Assembly: GCA_951804985.1 (NCBI GenBank)
Contig: OX638132.1
Location: forward strand, 39,161,056 to 39,225,055
Direction: 5' to 3'
Length of the DNA: 64,000 nucleotides
DNA from: Dryomyza anilis
Taxonomy: Eukaryota; Arthropoda; Insecta; Diptera; Dryomyzidae
Positions 1 to 11,380 of this stretch are shown here, one piece after another. Within the stretch, counting starts at the first letter, position 1. Each line of letters opens with the position of its first letter. The notes below the pieces were generated by a model. That model was not told the origin of the DNA. It saw nothing but the letters and a program-made list of their open reading frames with translations, and did not search any database. The position numbers were made by a program, and so were the translations under genes.

Positions 1-277
1 AACATAAACATTATTTTTTGAACAGTACCAGATATTTTTTAAACGATTTGTGGCAATTGTGAAAACATCTCATTCTTTCTACAATAAATTTAAATGCCCC
101 GAAATAAGTTTCAGATAAAAGAAAATATTAGTCAAAATTTCTATTTTATATTAAATATTTTGTCTTAAATGCGAAACATTTAACAATTTCTACTGGGTTG
201 ATTAGTACAAATCAGATCGTCCTACTCGCATGAAGTCGTAAGATTGACTGATAGTAATAGTAGTATCAGTAGTTTCA
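1..277. other. AT-rich flank outside the palindrome
   Basis: No gene, RNA or repeat recognised. The sequence next to the mariner end (about 200-277) does not match the flank of the right-arm mariner, so the inverted repeat has ended by here. Confidence 0.6.
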
Positions 278-279
278 TA

Positions 280-1326
280 AGGCCTGCGTCGAATAAAATT
301 GTCCGCTACAAAAATGAACAAATCTAGCAATCGAATTTTTATAGAATAAAATATTTTATTTTGCAAATTATTTTTAGATTTAAAAAAAAATATAAAAAAC
401 CAGAAATTAATATTTGCTGCTGAAGACCACTTTCTTTTAAAGTCTTGAAGGTCTTTGGCCACTTTTTTTGTTGTCTTCATCTCCCTTTTTACTAAAGCCC
501 AGTATCTCTCAATCGGCCTGAGTTCTGGACAGTTTGGTGGATTGGCTTCCACGTTTTGCTGTAGTAACATGAAGCGAGGTCAGGCCAAAAAATGTGGACA
601 CTTCATGTTGGCGTAAAAATGGAAGCAATCTCTTTTGCAAGCATTCCTTCACATATATTTCACTATTAATTGTACCCGATGTCACGAATGAGCTGCTCAT
701 TTTTCCACAACTGCAAATTGCCTGCCAAACAAGAAATTTCTTTGGGAATTTTGTCATTTTTTTTTATTTGAATTTTTCAGCGACATTTCCTCGATAATCG
801 GCTGTATAAAATTCCTGCCCAGGTAGCTGAGAAAAGTCCGCTAAAACATAAGTTTCGTCGTCCATTACACAGCAATCGAATTTTTTTAAAAAATCTTGGT
901 TCAGCTTTTTAGCTCCGCCTTCCGGATATGCTTGGATCTTTCATTAAAATATTCACAACCTTCTTCGACTTTTCACGATCATGTGGGCCTTTTTTTTTTA
1001 CCAGAACCTTTCTTTCGATCAATAATCAGGTCTTCCTTAAAGCGGTTGATAACGCGAAAAATGGTCTTAGGGTTAGCCCCTACCTCCTTGGCAATTTTTT
1101 TAAAAGACCAACTAGTTTGTTTTTGAAAAATTTTAATTATATTTTCTCGCACTTCCACTTTGTTTGCCATTTTCGCTTTAAATAAATTTTGTATTGACTA
1201 TAACTGACACAAATTATTTTCTGCCATTTAATTCAGAGCTACTATGATCAATTTTTTTTAATTTGAATCTTGCAATAGCACATTATGGGAAGATATTTAA
1301 CAGACAATTTTATTCGACACAGTCCT
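280..1326 (-). mobile_element. DD37E-type mariner, left-arm copy (recombinant, deleted)
   Basis: Terminal inverted repeats AGGACTGTGTCGAATAAAA and AGGCCTGCGTCGAATAAAA face each other, with TA at 278-279 and 1327-1328 as expected for Tc1/mariner insertion. The element is 1047 bp, against 1292 bp for the right-arm copy. It lacks three internal blocks (near 415, 560 and 890). From 1326 down to about 1110 it is identical to the right copy; outside that it carries many substitutions. The flank beyond 278 is unlike the right-arm flank. I infer a chimera of two mariner copies. Confidence 0.85.
400..1170 (-). pseudogene. Mariner transposase remnant (left)
   Basis: The start at 1170 begins MANKVEVREN, followed by a helix-turn-helix-like stretch (WSFKKIAKEVGANPKT, about residues 21-36) as in Tc1/mariner DNA-binding domains. 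The frame closes after 63 residues. Downstream pieces with transposase similarity (the block containing CPELRPIERYW near 500) lie in other frames, and three internal segments are absent. It cannot encode a working transposase. Confidence 0.8.
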
Positions 1327-1745
1327 TACGTCATTGATTTGTATATTTTCGCGGTTTTCTCCTCCGGTTTTTGTTTTTCCGATTTATAATAATTAGCTAT
1401 TAAATTATTATATTTAAAATATCTATTGTCCTTCATGCAAAATTCTAATATTTTCATAAATAGGTCTTTTGTCATACTAGTGTAATTCTCTATCATCGTC
1501 AATTTTTCTGTCAATCACTTTAGAGCAAAGTCAACTGGTATACTTGGGAATAGGGAAACCACTTCTATCATTTATTCTTTTTTTGAATTCTATTGGGTTA
1601 TTTATATTGTATATTGACTCCTTTGTCAAGTTCTTTAAAATTGTAATAATATATTTGCAAAGTCCGTATGATGGAGCATTTATTGAGGAATAAATTGGTC
1701 TGAGGGGCATAATTCGCATTATTTTTCATAGTCTGTCTTATTCAT
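1327..1745 (-). pseudogene. Penelope-like reverse transcriptase fragment (left)
   Basis: Two consecutive minus-strand reading frames (1719-1531 and 1514-1326) carry Penelope-type reverse-transcriptase sequence: PLRPIYSSINAPSYG, NLTKESIYNI, then MTKDLFMKILEFCM and DNRYFKYNN. A stop and frame change separate them near 1520. The last codon is completed by the TA and first base of the mariner, which makes a TAA stop. Only a small internal part of the roughly 800-residue protein remains. Confidence 0.75.
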
Positions 1746-1749
1746 TGCA

Positions 1750-2300
1750 TTTATAATAAATATTAATAAGTGATTTACGTAATTACTATTTCCACTGTTC
1801 TTTATTAATTATAACTGTGTTGGTAGTTTTTGTACTATAACATTAAAATATCAATTAATTTCAATCGATATTTCAATCGTTATTTTTAAATAACATAATT
1901 TAAAACCTTACAATAATGCGTCTACCTTTCATTCATATCATCAATTTATTCTGTTGCAATATCTCCAGAATAAAAATTCTATAGAAATATGATAATAAAT
2001 ATATATTCATTATCTTAATTTTAAAAGAAAATTTTTAATTCACAGTTAAGTTTTTTAAATGAATATAACTCAAAAATTAGAAAGGTCACAGAAAAATCAA
2101 TACTATTGTCGAAATAGGTATTCTCTCTAGTATTACCAATTTAAATTATAAAATTTATTTTTTACTAAATGTGCTTTTCATAAATTGATGATTTCATAAA
2201 TTGTCTTTATTTTTACAATTTTCAAATTTAACAGTTTATTTTAACCAAACCATAAACGATATTCAAATTAACTTAATGACACACAGTGTTTTTGGAACCA
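1750..2300. repeat. Penelope-associated terminal repeat (PLTR-like), left arm
   Basis: This stretch resembles 39470-39740 in the same orientation and 11380-11900 inverted. Shared landmarks are a segment like GAAAGGTCACAGAAAAA and the TAAAATATCAATTAATTTC block. Such repeats adjoin the Penelope coding remnants in this window. Penelope elements are known to carry terminal repeats in direct or inverted order; calling this one a PLTR is inference. Confidence 0.5.
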
Positions 2301-3164
2301 CTCAACCGATTTTAAAAATTTAAAAAGTGTTGTACAGAGAGAACTTAAGTTTTAAAATTGGAGTTTGTACCTTTAATGGTTATAGAGATAAAAATCAGTA
2401 AAGTTGAGATTTTGTTCATGAACATTTTTCAAAAATTATAAAAAATCCGAAATTAATCTGATTTTTAAGATTCTTTTGTTTATGAAAAGCTTACATTGAG
2501 ATCTAAAGAAAATGTGCTTATTTGAGAAAGTATCTTGTATCTAATATTTTTTTTCTTCAGTAACATGTACTTTTATTATATTTTTTTTGATAGATAACAT
2601 TACTAAAAATCTTATAAACGATAAAAATTATCCAAAATATATTTAACTAATCTGACAACACTGGTCAAAGTTAAAGTTTTAATTTTTTTTTTTACTTTGA
2701 CACCCTGCAGAAAAGTTTTGAAAGTCAAAATTTAACTAAGCTACGACGAATTATTTCTTCGTGCTTTTGACCCTTACTTATTTTTTGCCCGGCGCAGTAC
2801 ATGTGCAGTACAGCATTTTTTTTTTCCAAAAATACCTATTTTTTTAAGCGACTTAAATTAAAATCGTGTTATCTCACTTTATAATTTATATATTCGGAAA
2901 AATGTTTTAATTAAATATAAGTACATAAAAATAATATATATTTGGTAAAAGTTTCACGATCATAAGGTTAATACTTTTTATAGTATAAGTATAAGTACAT
3001 AAAATTGGTATATATTTTGTAAAAGTTTCATTTGGTAAATGTTTCATGAATACTTATTTAGATATAGTTAATCAAATTTAAAGTTTTTTTTGCCATATTA
3101 TTTTATAATTTTTTTCTTCTTTAAAAAAAAATGTTCAGAAACTATATACAGATTATAAATAATA
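2301..3164. other. AT-rich flank between Penelope and LINE (left arm)
   Basis: No coding or RNA feature recognised. The stretch is the mirror image of about 10506-11370. It has two related blocks around 2930-2965 and 2995-3030 (AAGTACATAAAA followed by a TTTTGTAAAAGTTTCA-like piece), suggesting a small internal duplication. Confidence 0.5.
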
Positions 3165-3365
3165 ATCGAGTTTTAGCTAATACAGCTAGCTTGCACTTTC
3201 AAAGCATAAATGCTAGAAAAAATTTACCCACTAATAGTAGTTGGGCTCGTAACAAACGCATGCAGTTGTTAAAATATCTACAATATTATTTTTGTTATTA
3301 AAGTATCAATCTACATTTGAGTTGACTTTTTGACAGATTAACATTAAAATGTGTGCAATTATTAA

Positions 3366-4828
3366 CTATATTACACATACGGATACAACATAATTTGTTC
3401 TACTAAATGGACGATAGAATAATGTATCACCATTTCTACTACTTCTACGATTTTGGTTAAAGGTTATATATCGTAGAAGCTCTGGTGAATCCAATTTACC
3501 AGTAATCAGTTGATGTATATAGATTACATCAGCATTTTTTCTGCGATCTTCAAGTGATTTCAAGTTTAATAGCTTCAGCCGATCCTCGTATGGTGGAAGA
3601 TTGTAATTATCAACCCAATTTAAACCATTGAGAGCGAATCGTACAAAGTTTTTTTGTATACGTTCGATACGATCAGTGTGCACTTTATAAAAAGGAGACC
3701 ATACTTGACTTGCATATTCTAGATGACAACGTACTAGAGTATTATATAGAGTTAATGTTGTCAAAGGACTATTAAATTCTTTAGCCCAGCGCTTGATAAA
3801 ACCAAGCAATGAAGAGGCTTTTTTACATATATGTTCAATATGAAGTTTGAACGATAAAGTGGGATCAACAAACAGACCTAGATCCTTTACTATATGTACT
3901 CGACTAACATTTTCCTCTTTTAACATATAGTTATACTCTATATTGTTTCTCTTTCGAGAAAATATCATACACTGACACTTATCTGGATTAAGTACCATAT
4001 GGTTCTTAAAACACCAAATCTCAAAAAAATTTAAATCTGTCTGCAGTAATTTAGCGTCCTTCTCATCCTTGATAGCCTTATAAATTTCCATGTCATCGGC
4101 ATAAATTAATAGATTGGAGTACTTTATATTGTATATGACATCATTAATCGCCAAAATAAATAAAAGAGGTCCAAGATAGCTACCCCGGATGTATCAATAA
4201 AAGGTGAAGATGAAACTTTTCTGAAACGTATTTGATATGACCAATCAGATAAATAAGATTGTATCCATTTCACAAAGAATTCTGGAAAACCAAGTATCTT
4301 TAATTTGAACAAAATTAAATTGTGAGGAAGTTTGTCGAAAGCTTTACTGAAGCCAGTATATATGCAATCAACTTGATTTCCTGACTCGATTTCGCCAGTT
4401 GTGAATGAGGTGAAATCCAGTAGGTTTGATACCGTGGATCTACCGGTAACAAAGCCATGCTGACGTGTTGTAATTACATGTTTACAATGAATTTTTACAT
4501 GATCATACGCAATGCGTTCAAACAATTTCGGGATAGATGAGAGTTTAGCAATTGGTCTATAATTGGTAACATCGTTTTTGCACCCTTTTTTAAAAATTGG
4601 ACTTATAAATGAGTTTTTCCAAAATTTTGGAAAATTACCTTCATTAATTGATTTATTAAATATGATACTAAGGGGCATACATAACGACGCACCACAGTTC
4701 TTTAAAACTGTAGCAGGAATACCGTCTGGCGCAGAGCTATAATCATCATCAATTGACGAAATGTATTGCAAAATTAAATCCGGTGTAAAGGACATAGAAT
4801 CTAGTGAAGTTTTGGGTGCTGAGTGCAT
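3366..4828 (-). pseudogene. LINE reverse transcriptase (left), broken by an 11-bp deletion
   Basis: Two overlapping frames (4828-4124 and 4154-3366) together match the 490-residue right-arm frame. An 11-bp deletion near 4180, between two GGGTA repeats, removes the core of the GVPQGSYLGP motif and shifts the frame. The downstream frame keeps YADDMEIY (motif C). The motif A region reads YTGFSKAFD, where this family normally has an aspartate in place of the G. The copy is inactive for both reasons. Confidence 0.88.
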
Positions 4829-5113
4829 GTATTGAAAATAGTTATTATCAATAATGAACGGATCACTACTAAACGACTGTTTAAAAAGGCTAGCAAATAA
4901 GCCACATATAATATCAGGGTCACTTGTGAACTCCTCGTTATTTTTATTCCTAGAATCACGTAAATTCTTTAATTCTTTTGTGTACCATGGATACGATGAT
5001 TGCTTAGAAAATTTCAGACTGTAAGGTACCGATAGTGCAATACAAGAAAATAGTTCAAAGTAAAAGAAATTTATGGAACAATCGAGTTGATTATTGTCAA
5101 TATAGTTAAATAA

Positions 5114-5932
5114 AAACGAGTTGGGAAAGTTAGGTCACATGGGTAAGTTCGGTCACATGGGGCGGATTTTTATAGTCGGTCGGGCCCGACTATGGAATAC
5201 CCTACACCTTTGGTGGAGATATTAATGAGGAATATTTAATTGTATACCTTAATTTTAAATTTTTAATTATGCTGAACCTCAGAATATTATTCATATATCA
5301 GAAATTTACGTCTATCCCCATAAATTAAAAAATTTATATAAAAAAACTAAAAAAAAAAATTTAAAAATATAATTAGGCGGACCACGTCTATATTTAAAAT
5401 TTTGAAAGGCTAATATTTCATAGATTTGATTTTAATAATTTACGGATCAAATTTTTACTATGAAAACCCGGGATATAATGAAAAAAAAAAAGTGGGCGGA
5501 TCACGCCCATTTTTGGAGCACATATTTTTAGGTAAATTCTAACAATACGTTTTAAATTTTACAACTATACCTTGAATACTTTTCGAAATATTAGTTTCGA
5601 AAGAGTTATATAAAAGTGACTTGTATGGGAGGTGGGCGTGTCCGTTGACCGATTTTGCTCATTTTCAAACTCAGTGCCTACTTTTGGCTAAAATATATTC
5701 AGACGAAATTTCATCGCATTCTGATGAGTATTTCTCAAGTTATTCTGTATTCGGACAGCAAGACAGCAAGACGGACAGACAGACAGACAGACAGACGGAC
5801 ATGGCTAAACGGACTCGGGTAGTGATGCTGATCAAGAATATATATACTTTTCCATACCGGACACGCCTCCTAAGGGGCGTTACAATATATGCACAAGTTA
5901 ATATACCCTGAACCTCATAGGTGTAGGGTATA
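5114..5932 (-). repeat. Dispersed TATACCCTACACC repeat, copy 1
   Basis: One of five copies in the window (also 7738, 22086, 24445, 32152). In forward orientation each begins TATACCCTACACC and ends CCCAACTCGTTT. Shared inner blocks are AAGTATATATATTCTTGATC, a (GTCT)n run and a GGGCGTGATCCGCCC-like palindrome. GGTGTAGGGTATTCC near the far end is the inverse of the start. No reading frame is conserved. Similar sequence is widespread in fly genomes; I do not assign a family name. Confidence 0.85.
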
Positions 5933-6384
5933 ATCATGTTTTGCAAATAACAATTCATTCATTTTGGCATAATCTGCTTTAGCAAAATTAAATTCATATA
6001 CTTTATCTGAAGAGCGAGAATTAATTATATTATCTCTTTCAGATTGGTAATAAATTGTTAAAGGTGGATGATAATTATCAATGCCTGTTAGAGTATGAAT
6101 AGACCGTTTAACAACCGAATTATTACTGTCAGTAGTAAAAACCAGGACAAGTTGTCTATCTAGACAGTTAGTTATACAACTTACTTGTTCTAAGTCAGAT
6201 AAGATAGTGTCAACAAAGGAACTTATAAAAGTATTCTTGACTGCAATTAAAACGCCGATTGGAGAATTTTCACACTCAAACCGATCTTTTCTAAAGATAT
6301 TGAAACTATTATCAAATATTTCAATACTTAAATAGCTATTATTTAGCTATTATTTAGCCAAAGTCAAAACATATTAAATTCTAT

Positions 6385-6951
6385 GTTTTCTTGTTCCGGT
6401 CCCTGCGGACAGCTTTATCATGCTCCATGTGCCAATATTTCTATGGCGTGTACAGAATTTTTAAGTTCAGTGCATTCAGGTTTGCAATGGTATTGTCCTA
6501 CTTGCAGACCTCTCTCTCCATCAGTTTTGTTAAAATTAAAAACTTTGGAGATAGGCTAAATACTTTAAACATCAATTATACAGACATTTTAAATTCATTA
6601 AATGAATTTAATTCATTGGTACATGCAAGTGATACTGAGCATTTGGCGGATTGTATTGATAATCAAACAGCAATTATCGACGATTCTGCCTCATCTGATA
6701 TTGTTCCTCCACCCAAAAAAGTGGTCAAAAAGCGCAAACGAGTTAATAGTAATAACTCACTTGACCCTCCTCGGGAAAAGCGCACTTCACATAAAACTTC
6801 TATCACTCCTCCCCCTCAACCTCCTAATGCAGCGCCTTTACTACAGGCAGTAAGCCTGCCCAAAAATTGCACTAATAATATTGTCAATATTAATAATGAA
6901 AATTCTGGATTGAAGGCAATACCTAAATTAAAAAAGAATTTTTATTTCTAG
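6385..6951 (+). pseudogene. LINE ORF1 with PHD-like zinc finger (right copy, frameshifted)
   Basis: Near 6385-6510 one frame reads CSGPCGQLYHAPCANIS and, further on, WYCPTCRPLSPS, spacing Cys/His residues as in PHD-like fingers known from ORF1 of CR1-related LINEs. Around 6530 the frame shifts. The following part (KIKNFGDRLNTLNINYTDIL, then a polar, Pro- and Lys-rich tail with VKKRKRVNSNN) is read in the frame that is open from 6391 to 6951. ORF1 proteins bind the element RNA. The N-terminal residues present in the copy at 30281 are missing here. Confidence 0.75.
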
Positions 6952-7122
6952 ATTAATGCCTGACACGACTACTGACAATATAATCAGCTTTTTAAAAACA
7001 AATAATCTAGTACTTGCTGACACTTACATACCATGTAAGAAAATTGGTAACAGGCCATCTTATGCATAATTCACTGTATCAATCGCTACAGAATATGCTG
7101 CGGATGTTATTCACTCAAATCT

Positions 7123-7737
7123 TTGGGTAGACAATATTTTTGTTTCCGAATTCAAACAAAAAAAAGTCAACAAACCAACGAAAACTGCACACCAAAATTC
7201 AAAAAACTAGAGCGAATCACCCTTAACTATCAAAACGTAAGGGGTTTGCGCTCAAAGACTCAAGATATTTTTTTAGCTACTCAAACTTTTGAATATGATC
7301 TCATTGCATTAACTGAGACTTGGCTAAATAATAGCTATTTAAGTATTGAAATATTTGATAATAGTTTCAATATCTTTAGAAAAGATCGGTTTGAGTGTGA
7401 AAATTCTCCAATCGGCGTTTTAATTGCAGTCAAGAATACTTTTATAAGTTCCTTTGTTGACACTATCTTATCTGACTTAGAACAAGTAAGTTGTATAACT
7501 AACTGTCTAGATAGACAACTTGTCCTGGTTTTTACTACTGACAGTAATAATTCGGTTGTTAAACGGTCTATTCATACTCTAACAGGCATTGATAATTATC
7601 ATCCACCTTTAACAATTTATTACCAATCTGAAAGAGATAATATAATTAATTCTCGCTCTTCAGATAAAGTATATGAATTTAATTTTGCTAAAGCAGATTA
7701 TGCCAAAATGAATGAATTGTTATTTGCAAAACATGAT
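7123..7737 (+). pseudogene. LINE apurinic-type endonuclease domain (right copy)
   Basis: The frame runs ITLNYQNVRGLRSKTQD, then DLIALTETWLNNS, then IGVLIAVKNTF, the usual start of the endonuclease that nicks target DNA in CR1/Jockey-type LINEs. The E of LTETWL is a metal ligand. I cannot find the GDFN motif expected mid-domain: the text passes from DRQLVLVFTTDSNN to SVVKRSIHTLTG. The second copy (28958-29251) lacks it at the same place, so the deletion is old or belongs to this subfamily. The dispersed repeat cuts the frame at 7738. Confidence 0.75.
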
Positions 7738-8545
7738 TATACCCTACACCTATGAGGTTCAGGGTATATTAACTTGTGCATATATTGTAACGCCCCTTAG
7801 GAGGCGTGTCCGGTATGGAAAAGTATATATATTCTTGATCAGCATCACTACCCGAGTCCGTTTAGCCATGTCCGTCTGTCTGTCTGTCTGTCCGTCTTGC
7901 TGTCTTGCTGTCCGAATACAGAATAACTTGAGAAATACTCATCAGAATGCGATGAAATTTCGTCTGAATATATTTTAGCCAAAAGTAGGCACTGAGTTTG
8001 AAAATGAGCAAAATCGGTCAACGGACACGCCCACCTCCCATACAAGTCACTTTTATATAACTCTTTCGAAACTAATATTTCGAAAAGTATTCAAGGTATA
8101 GTTGTAAAATTTAAAACGTATTGTTAGAATTTACCTAAAAATATGTGCTCCAAAAATGGGCGTGATCCGCCCACTTTTTTTTTTTCATTATATCCCGGGT
8201 TTTCATAGTAAAAATTTGATCCGTAAATTATTAAAATCAAATCTATGAAATATTAGCCTTTCAAAATTTTAAATATAGACGTGGTCCGCCTAATTATATT
8301 TTTAAATTTTTTTTTTTAGTTTTTTTATATAAATTTTTTAATTTATGGGGATAGACGTAAATTTCTGATATATGAATAATATTCTGAGGTTCAGCATAAT
8401 TAAAAATTTAAAATTAAGGTATACAATTAAATATTCCTCATTAATATCTCCACCAAAGGTGTAGGGTATTCCATAGTCGACCGACTATAAAAATCCGCCC
8501 CATGTGACCGAACTTACCCATGTGACCTAAAATTCCCAACTCGTT
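7738..8545 (+). repeat. Dispersed TATACCCTACACC repeat, copy 2
   Basis: It interrupts LINE ORF2 between the endonuclease and the reverse transcriptase. It mirrors copy 1 in the left arm, so it was already in the LINE when the inversion formed. The (GTCT)n core is at 7872-7895. The 5' part folds: TATACCCT at 7738 pairs with AGGGTATA at 7762. Confidence 0.85.
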
Positions 8546-10304
8546 TTTATTTAACTATATTGACAATAATCAACTCGATTGTTCCATAAATTTCTTTTAC
8601 TTTGAACTATTTTCTTGTATTGCACTATCGGTACCTTACAGTCTGAAATTTTCTAAGCAATCATCGTATCCATGGTACACAAAAGAATTAAAGAATTTAC
8701 GTGATTCTAGGAATAAAAATAACGAGGAGTTCACAAGTGACCCTGATATTATATGTGGCTTATTTGCTAGCCTTTTTAAACAGTCGTTTAGTAGTGATCC
8801 GTTCATTATTGATAATAACTATTTTCAATACATGCACTCAGCACCCAAAACTTCACTAGATTCTATGTCCTTTACACCGGATTTAATTTTGCAATACATT
8901 TCGTCAATTGATGATGATTATAGCTCTGCGCCAGACGGTATTCCTGCTACAGTTTTAAAGAACTGTGGTGCGTCGTTATGTATGCCCCTTAGTATCATAT
9001 TTAATAAATCAATTAATGAAGGTAATTTTCCAAAATTTTGGAAAAACTCATTTATAAGTCCAATTTTTAAAAAAGGGTGCAAAAACGATGTTACCAATTA
9101 TAGACCAATTGCTAAACTCTCATCTATCCCGAAATTGTTTGAACGCATTGCGTATGATCATGTAAAAATTCATTGTAAACATGTAATTACAACACGTCAG
9201 CATGGCTTTGTTACCGGTAGATCCACGGTATCAAACCTACTGGATTTCACCTCATTCACAACTGGCGAAATCGAGTCAGGAAATCAAGTTGATTGCATAT
9301 ATACTGGCTTCAGTAAAGCTTTCGACAAACTTCCTCACAATTTAATTTTGTTCAAATTAAAGATACTTGGTTTTCCAGAATTCTTTGTGAAATGGATACA
9401 ATCTTATTTATCTGATTGGTCATATCAAATACGTTTCAGAAAAGTTTCATCTTCACCTTTTATTGATACATCCGGGGTACCTCAGGGTAGCTATCTTGGA
9501 CCTCTTTTATTTATTTTGGCGATTAATGATGTCATATACAATATAAAGTACTCCAATCTATTAATTTATGCCGATGACATGGAAATTTATAAGGCTATCA
9601 AGGATGAGAAGGACGCTAAATTACTGCAGACAGATTTAAATTTTTTTGAGATTTGGTGTTTTAAGAACCATATGGTACTTAATCCAGATAAGTGTCAGTG
9701 TATGATATTTTCTCGAAAGAGAAACAATATAGAGTATAACTATATGTTAAAAGAGGAAAATGTTAGTCGAGTACATATAGTAAAGGATCTAGGTCTGTTT
9801 GTTGATCCCACTTTATCGTTCAAACTTCATATTGAACATATATGCAAAAAAGCCTCTTCATTGCTTGGTTTTATCAAGCGCTGGGCTAAAGAATTTAATA
9901 GTCCTTTGACAACATTAACTCTATATAATACTCTAGTACGTTGTCATCTAGAATATGCAAGTCAAGTATGGTCTCCTTTTTATAAAGTGCACACTGATCG
10001 TATCGAACGTATACAAAAAAACTTTGTACGATTCGCTCTCAATGGTTTAAATTGGGTTGATAATTACAATCTTCCACCATACGAGGATCGGCTGAAGCTA
10101 TTAAACTTGAAATCACTTGAAGATCGCAGAAAAAATGCTGATGTAATCTATATACATCAACTGATTACTGGTAAATTGGATTCACCAGAGCTTCTACGAT
10201 ATATAACCTTTAACCAAAATCGTAGAAGTAGTAGAAATGGTGATACATTATTCTATCGTCCATTTAGTAGAACAAATTATGTTGTATCCGTATGTGTAAT
10301 ATAG
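8546..10304 (+). pseudogene. LINE reverse transcriptase, open but lacking the motif A aspartate
   Basis: After the repeat the LINE frame resumes; its longest open part is 490 residues (8832-10304). Motifs in order: SSAPDGIPATVLKNC, KKGCKNDVTNYRPI, QHGFVTGRSTVSNLL, YTGFSKAFDKLPHN (motif A), GVPQGSYLGPLLF, YADDMEIY (motif C, intact), and LVDPTLSFKLHIEHI near the thumb. In motif A of LINE reverse transcriptases the residue before FSKAFD is a catalytic Asp; here codon 9306-9308 is GGC (Gly). The enzyme copies LINE RNA at the nicked target, and this change should abolish it. Both arms carry the change, so it predates the inversion. Confidence 0.88.
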
Positions 10305-10505
10305 TTAATAATTGCACACATTTTAATGTTAATCTGTCAAAAAGTCAACTCAAATGTAGATTGATACTTTAATAACAAAAATAATATTGTAGATATTTTA
10401 ACAACTGCATGCGTTTGTTACGAGCCCAACTACTATTAGTGGGTAAATTTTTTCTAGCATTTATGCTTTGAAAGTGCAAGCTAGCTGTATTAGCTAAAAC
10501 TCGAT

Positions 10506-11380
10506 TATTATTTATAATCTGTATATAGTTTCTGAACATTTTTTTTTAAAGAAGAAAAAAATTATAAAATAATAATATGGCAAAAAAAACTTTAAATTTG
10601 ATTAACTATATCTAAATAAGTATTCATGAAACATTTACCAAATGAAACTTTTACAAAATATATACCAATTTTATGTACTTATACTTATACTATAAAAAGT
10701 ATTAACCTTATGATCGTGAAACTTTTACCAAATATATATTATTTTTATGTACTTATATTTAATTAAAACATTTTTCCGAATATATAAATTATAAAGTGAG
10801 ATAACACGATTTTAATTTAAGTCGCTTAAAAAAATAGGTATTTTTGGAAAAAAAATGCTGTACTGCACATGTACTGCGCCGGGCAAAAAATAAGTAAGGG
10901 TCAAAAGCACGAAGAAATAATTCGTCGTAGCTTAGTTAAATTTTGACTTTGAAAACTTTTCTGCAGGGTGTCAAAGTAAAAAAAAAAAAATAAAACTTTA
11001 ACTTTGACCAGTGTTGTCAGATTAGTTAAATATATTTTGGATAATTTTTATCGTTTATAAGATTTTTAGTAATGTTATCTATCAAAAAAAATATAATAAA
11101 AGTACATGTTACTGAAGAAAAAAAATATTAGATACAAGATACTTTCTCAAATAAGCACATTTTCTTTAGATCTCAATGTAAGCTTTTCATAAACAAAAGA
11201 ATCTTAAAAATCAGATTAATTTCGGATTTTTTATAATTTTTGAAAAATGTTCATGAACAAAATCTCAACTTTACTGATTTTTATCTCTATAACCATTAAA
11301 GGTACAAACTCCAATTTTAAAACTTAAGTTCTCTCTGTACAACACTTTTTAAATTTTTAAAATCGGTTGAGTGGTTCCAA
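10506..11380. other. AT-rich flank between LINE and Penelope (right arm)
   Basis: Mirror of 2290-3164. No gene or RNA recognised. Confidence 0.5.

Larger units (their letters stand above)
1140..6361 (-). repeat. Left arm of giant inverted repeat
   Basis: The reverse complement of this stretch matches about 7320-12530 almost base for base, with coordinates summing to about 13,660-13,682. Differences seen by eye are scattered single substitutions, homopolymer lengths, an 11-bp deletion near 4180 here, and an 11-bp tandem duplication near 6340 here. The repeat covers a LINE, a dispersed repeat inside it, an AT-rich flank, a Penelope remnant and the inner part of a mariner, so it is a duplication of a composite locus and not two independent insertions. 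Confidence 0.93.
3165..6361 (-). mobile_element. CR1/Jockey-group LINE, left-arm copy
   Basis: It carries the 3' half of a non-LTR retrotransposon: the end of the endonuclease, the reverse transcriptase and a 3' untranslated region ending at about 3165 (ATCGAGTTTTAGC on the plus strand). A third copy ends at the same base (26142), which fixes the 3' end. The left copy is cut at 6361, inside the endonuclease, where the inverted repeat stops. An 819-bp dispersed repeat (5114-5932) lies inside it. Confidence 0.85.
6364..10505 (+). mobile_element. CR1/Jockey-group LINE, right-arm copy (most complete)
   Basis: Order on the plus strand: ORF1 remnant with a PHD-like zinc finger (6385-6951), endonuclease (7200-7737), a dispersed repeat insertion (7738-8545), reverse transcriptase (8546-10304) and a 3' untranslated region to about 10505. 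Comparison with the copy at 26142-30330 shows that the ORF1 5' end is missing: homology starts at 6364, exactly where the inverted repeat junction lies. The CR1 or Jockey-group placement rests on the NYQNVRGLRSK start of the endonuclease and the PHD-like ORF1; the exact clade is uncertain. Confidence 0.85.

Noticed and set aside
5740..5958. A small protein with repeated SVCLSVCLSV
   Set aside because: It is the (GTCT)n core of the dispersed repeat read as protein; the frame is not kept among copies.
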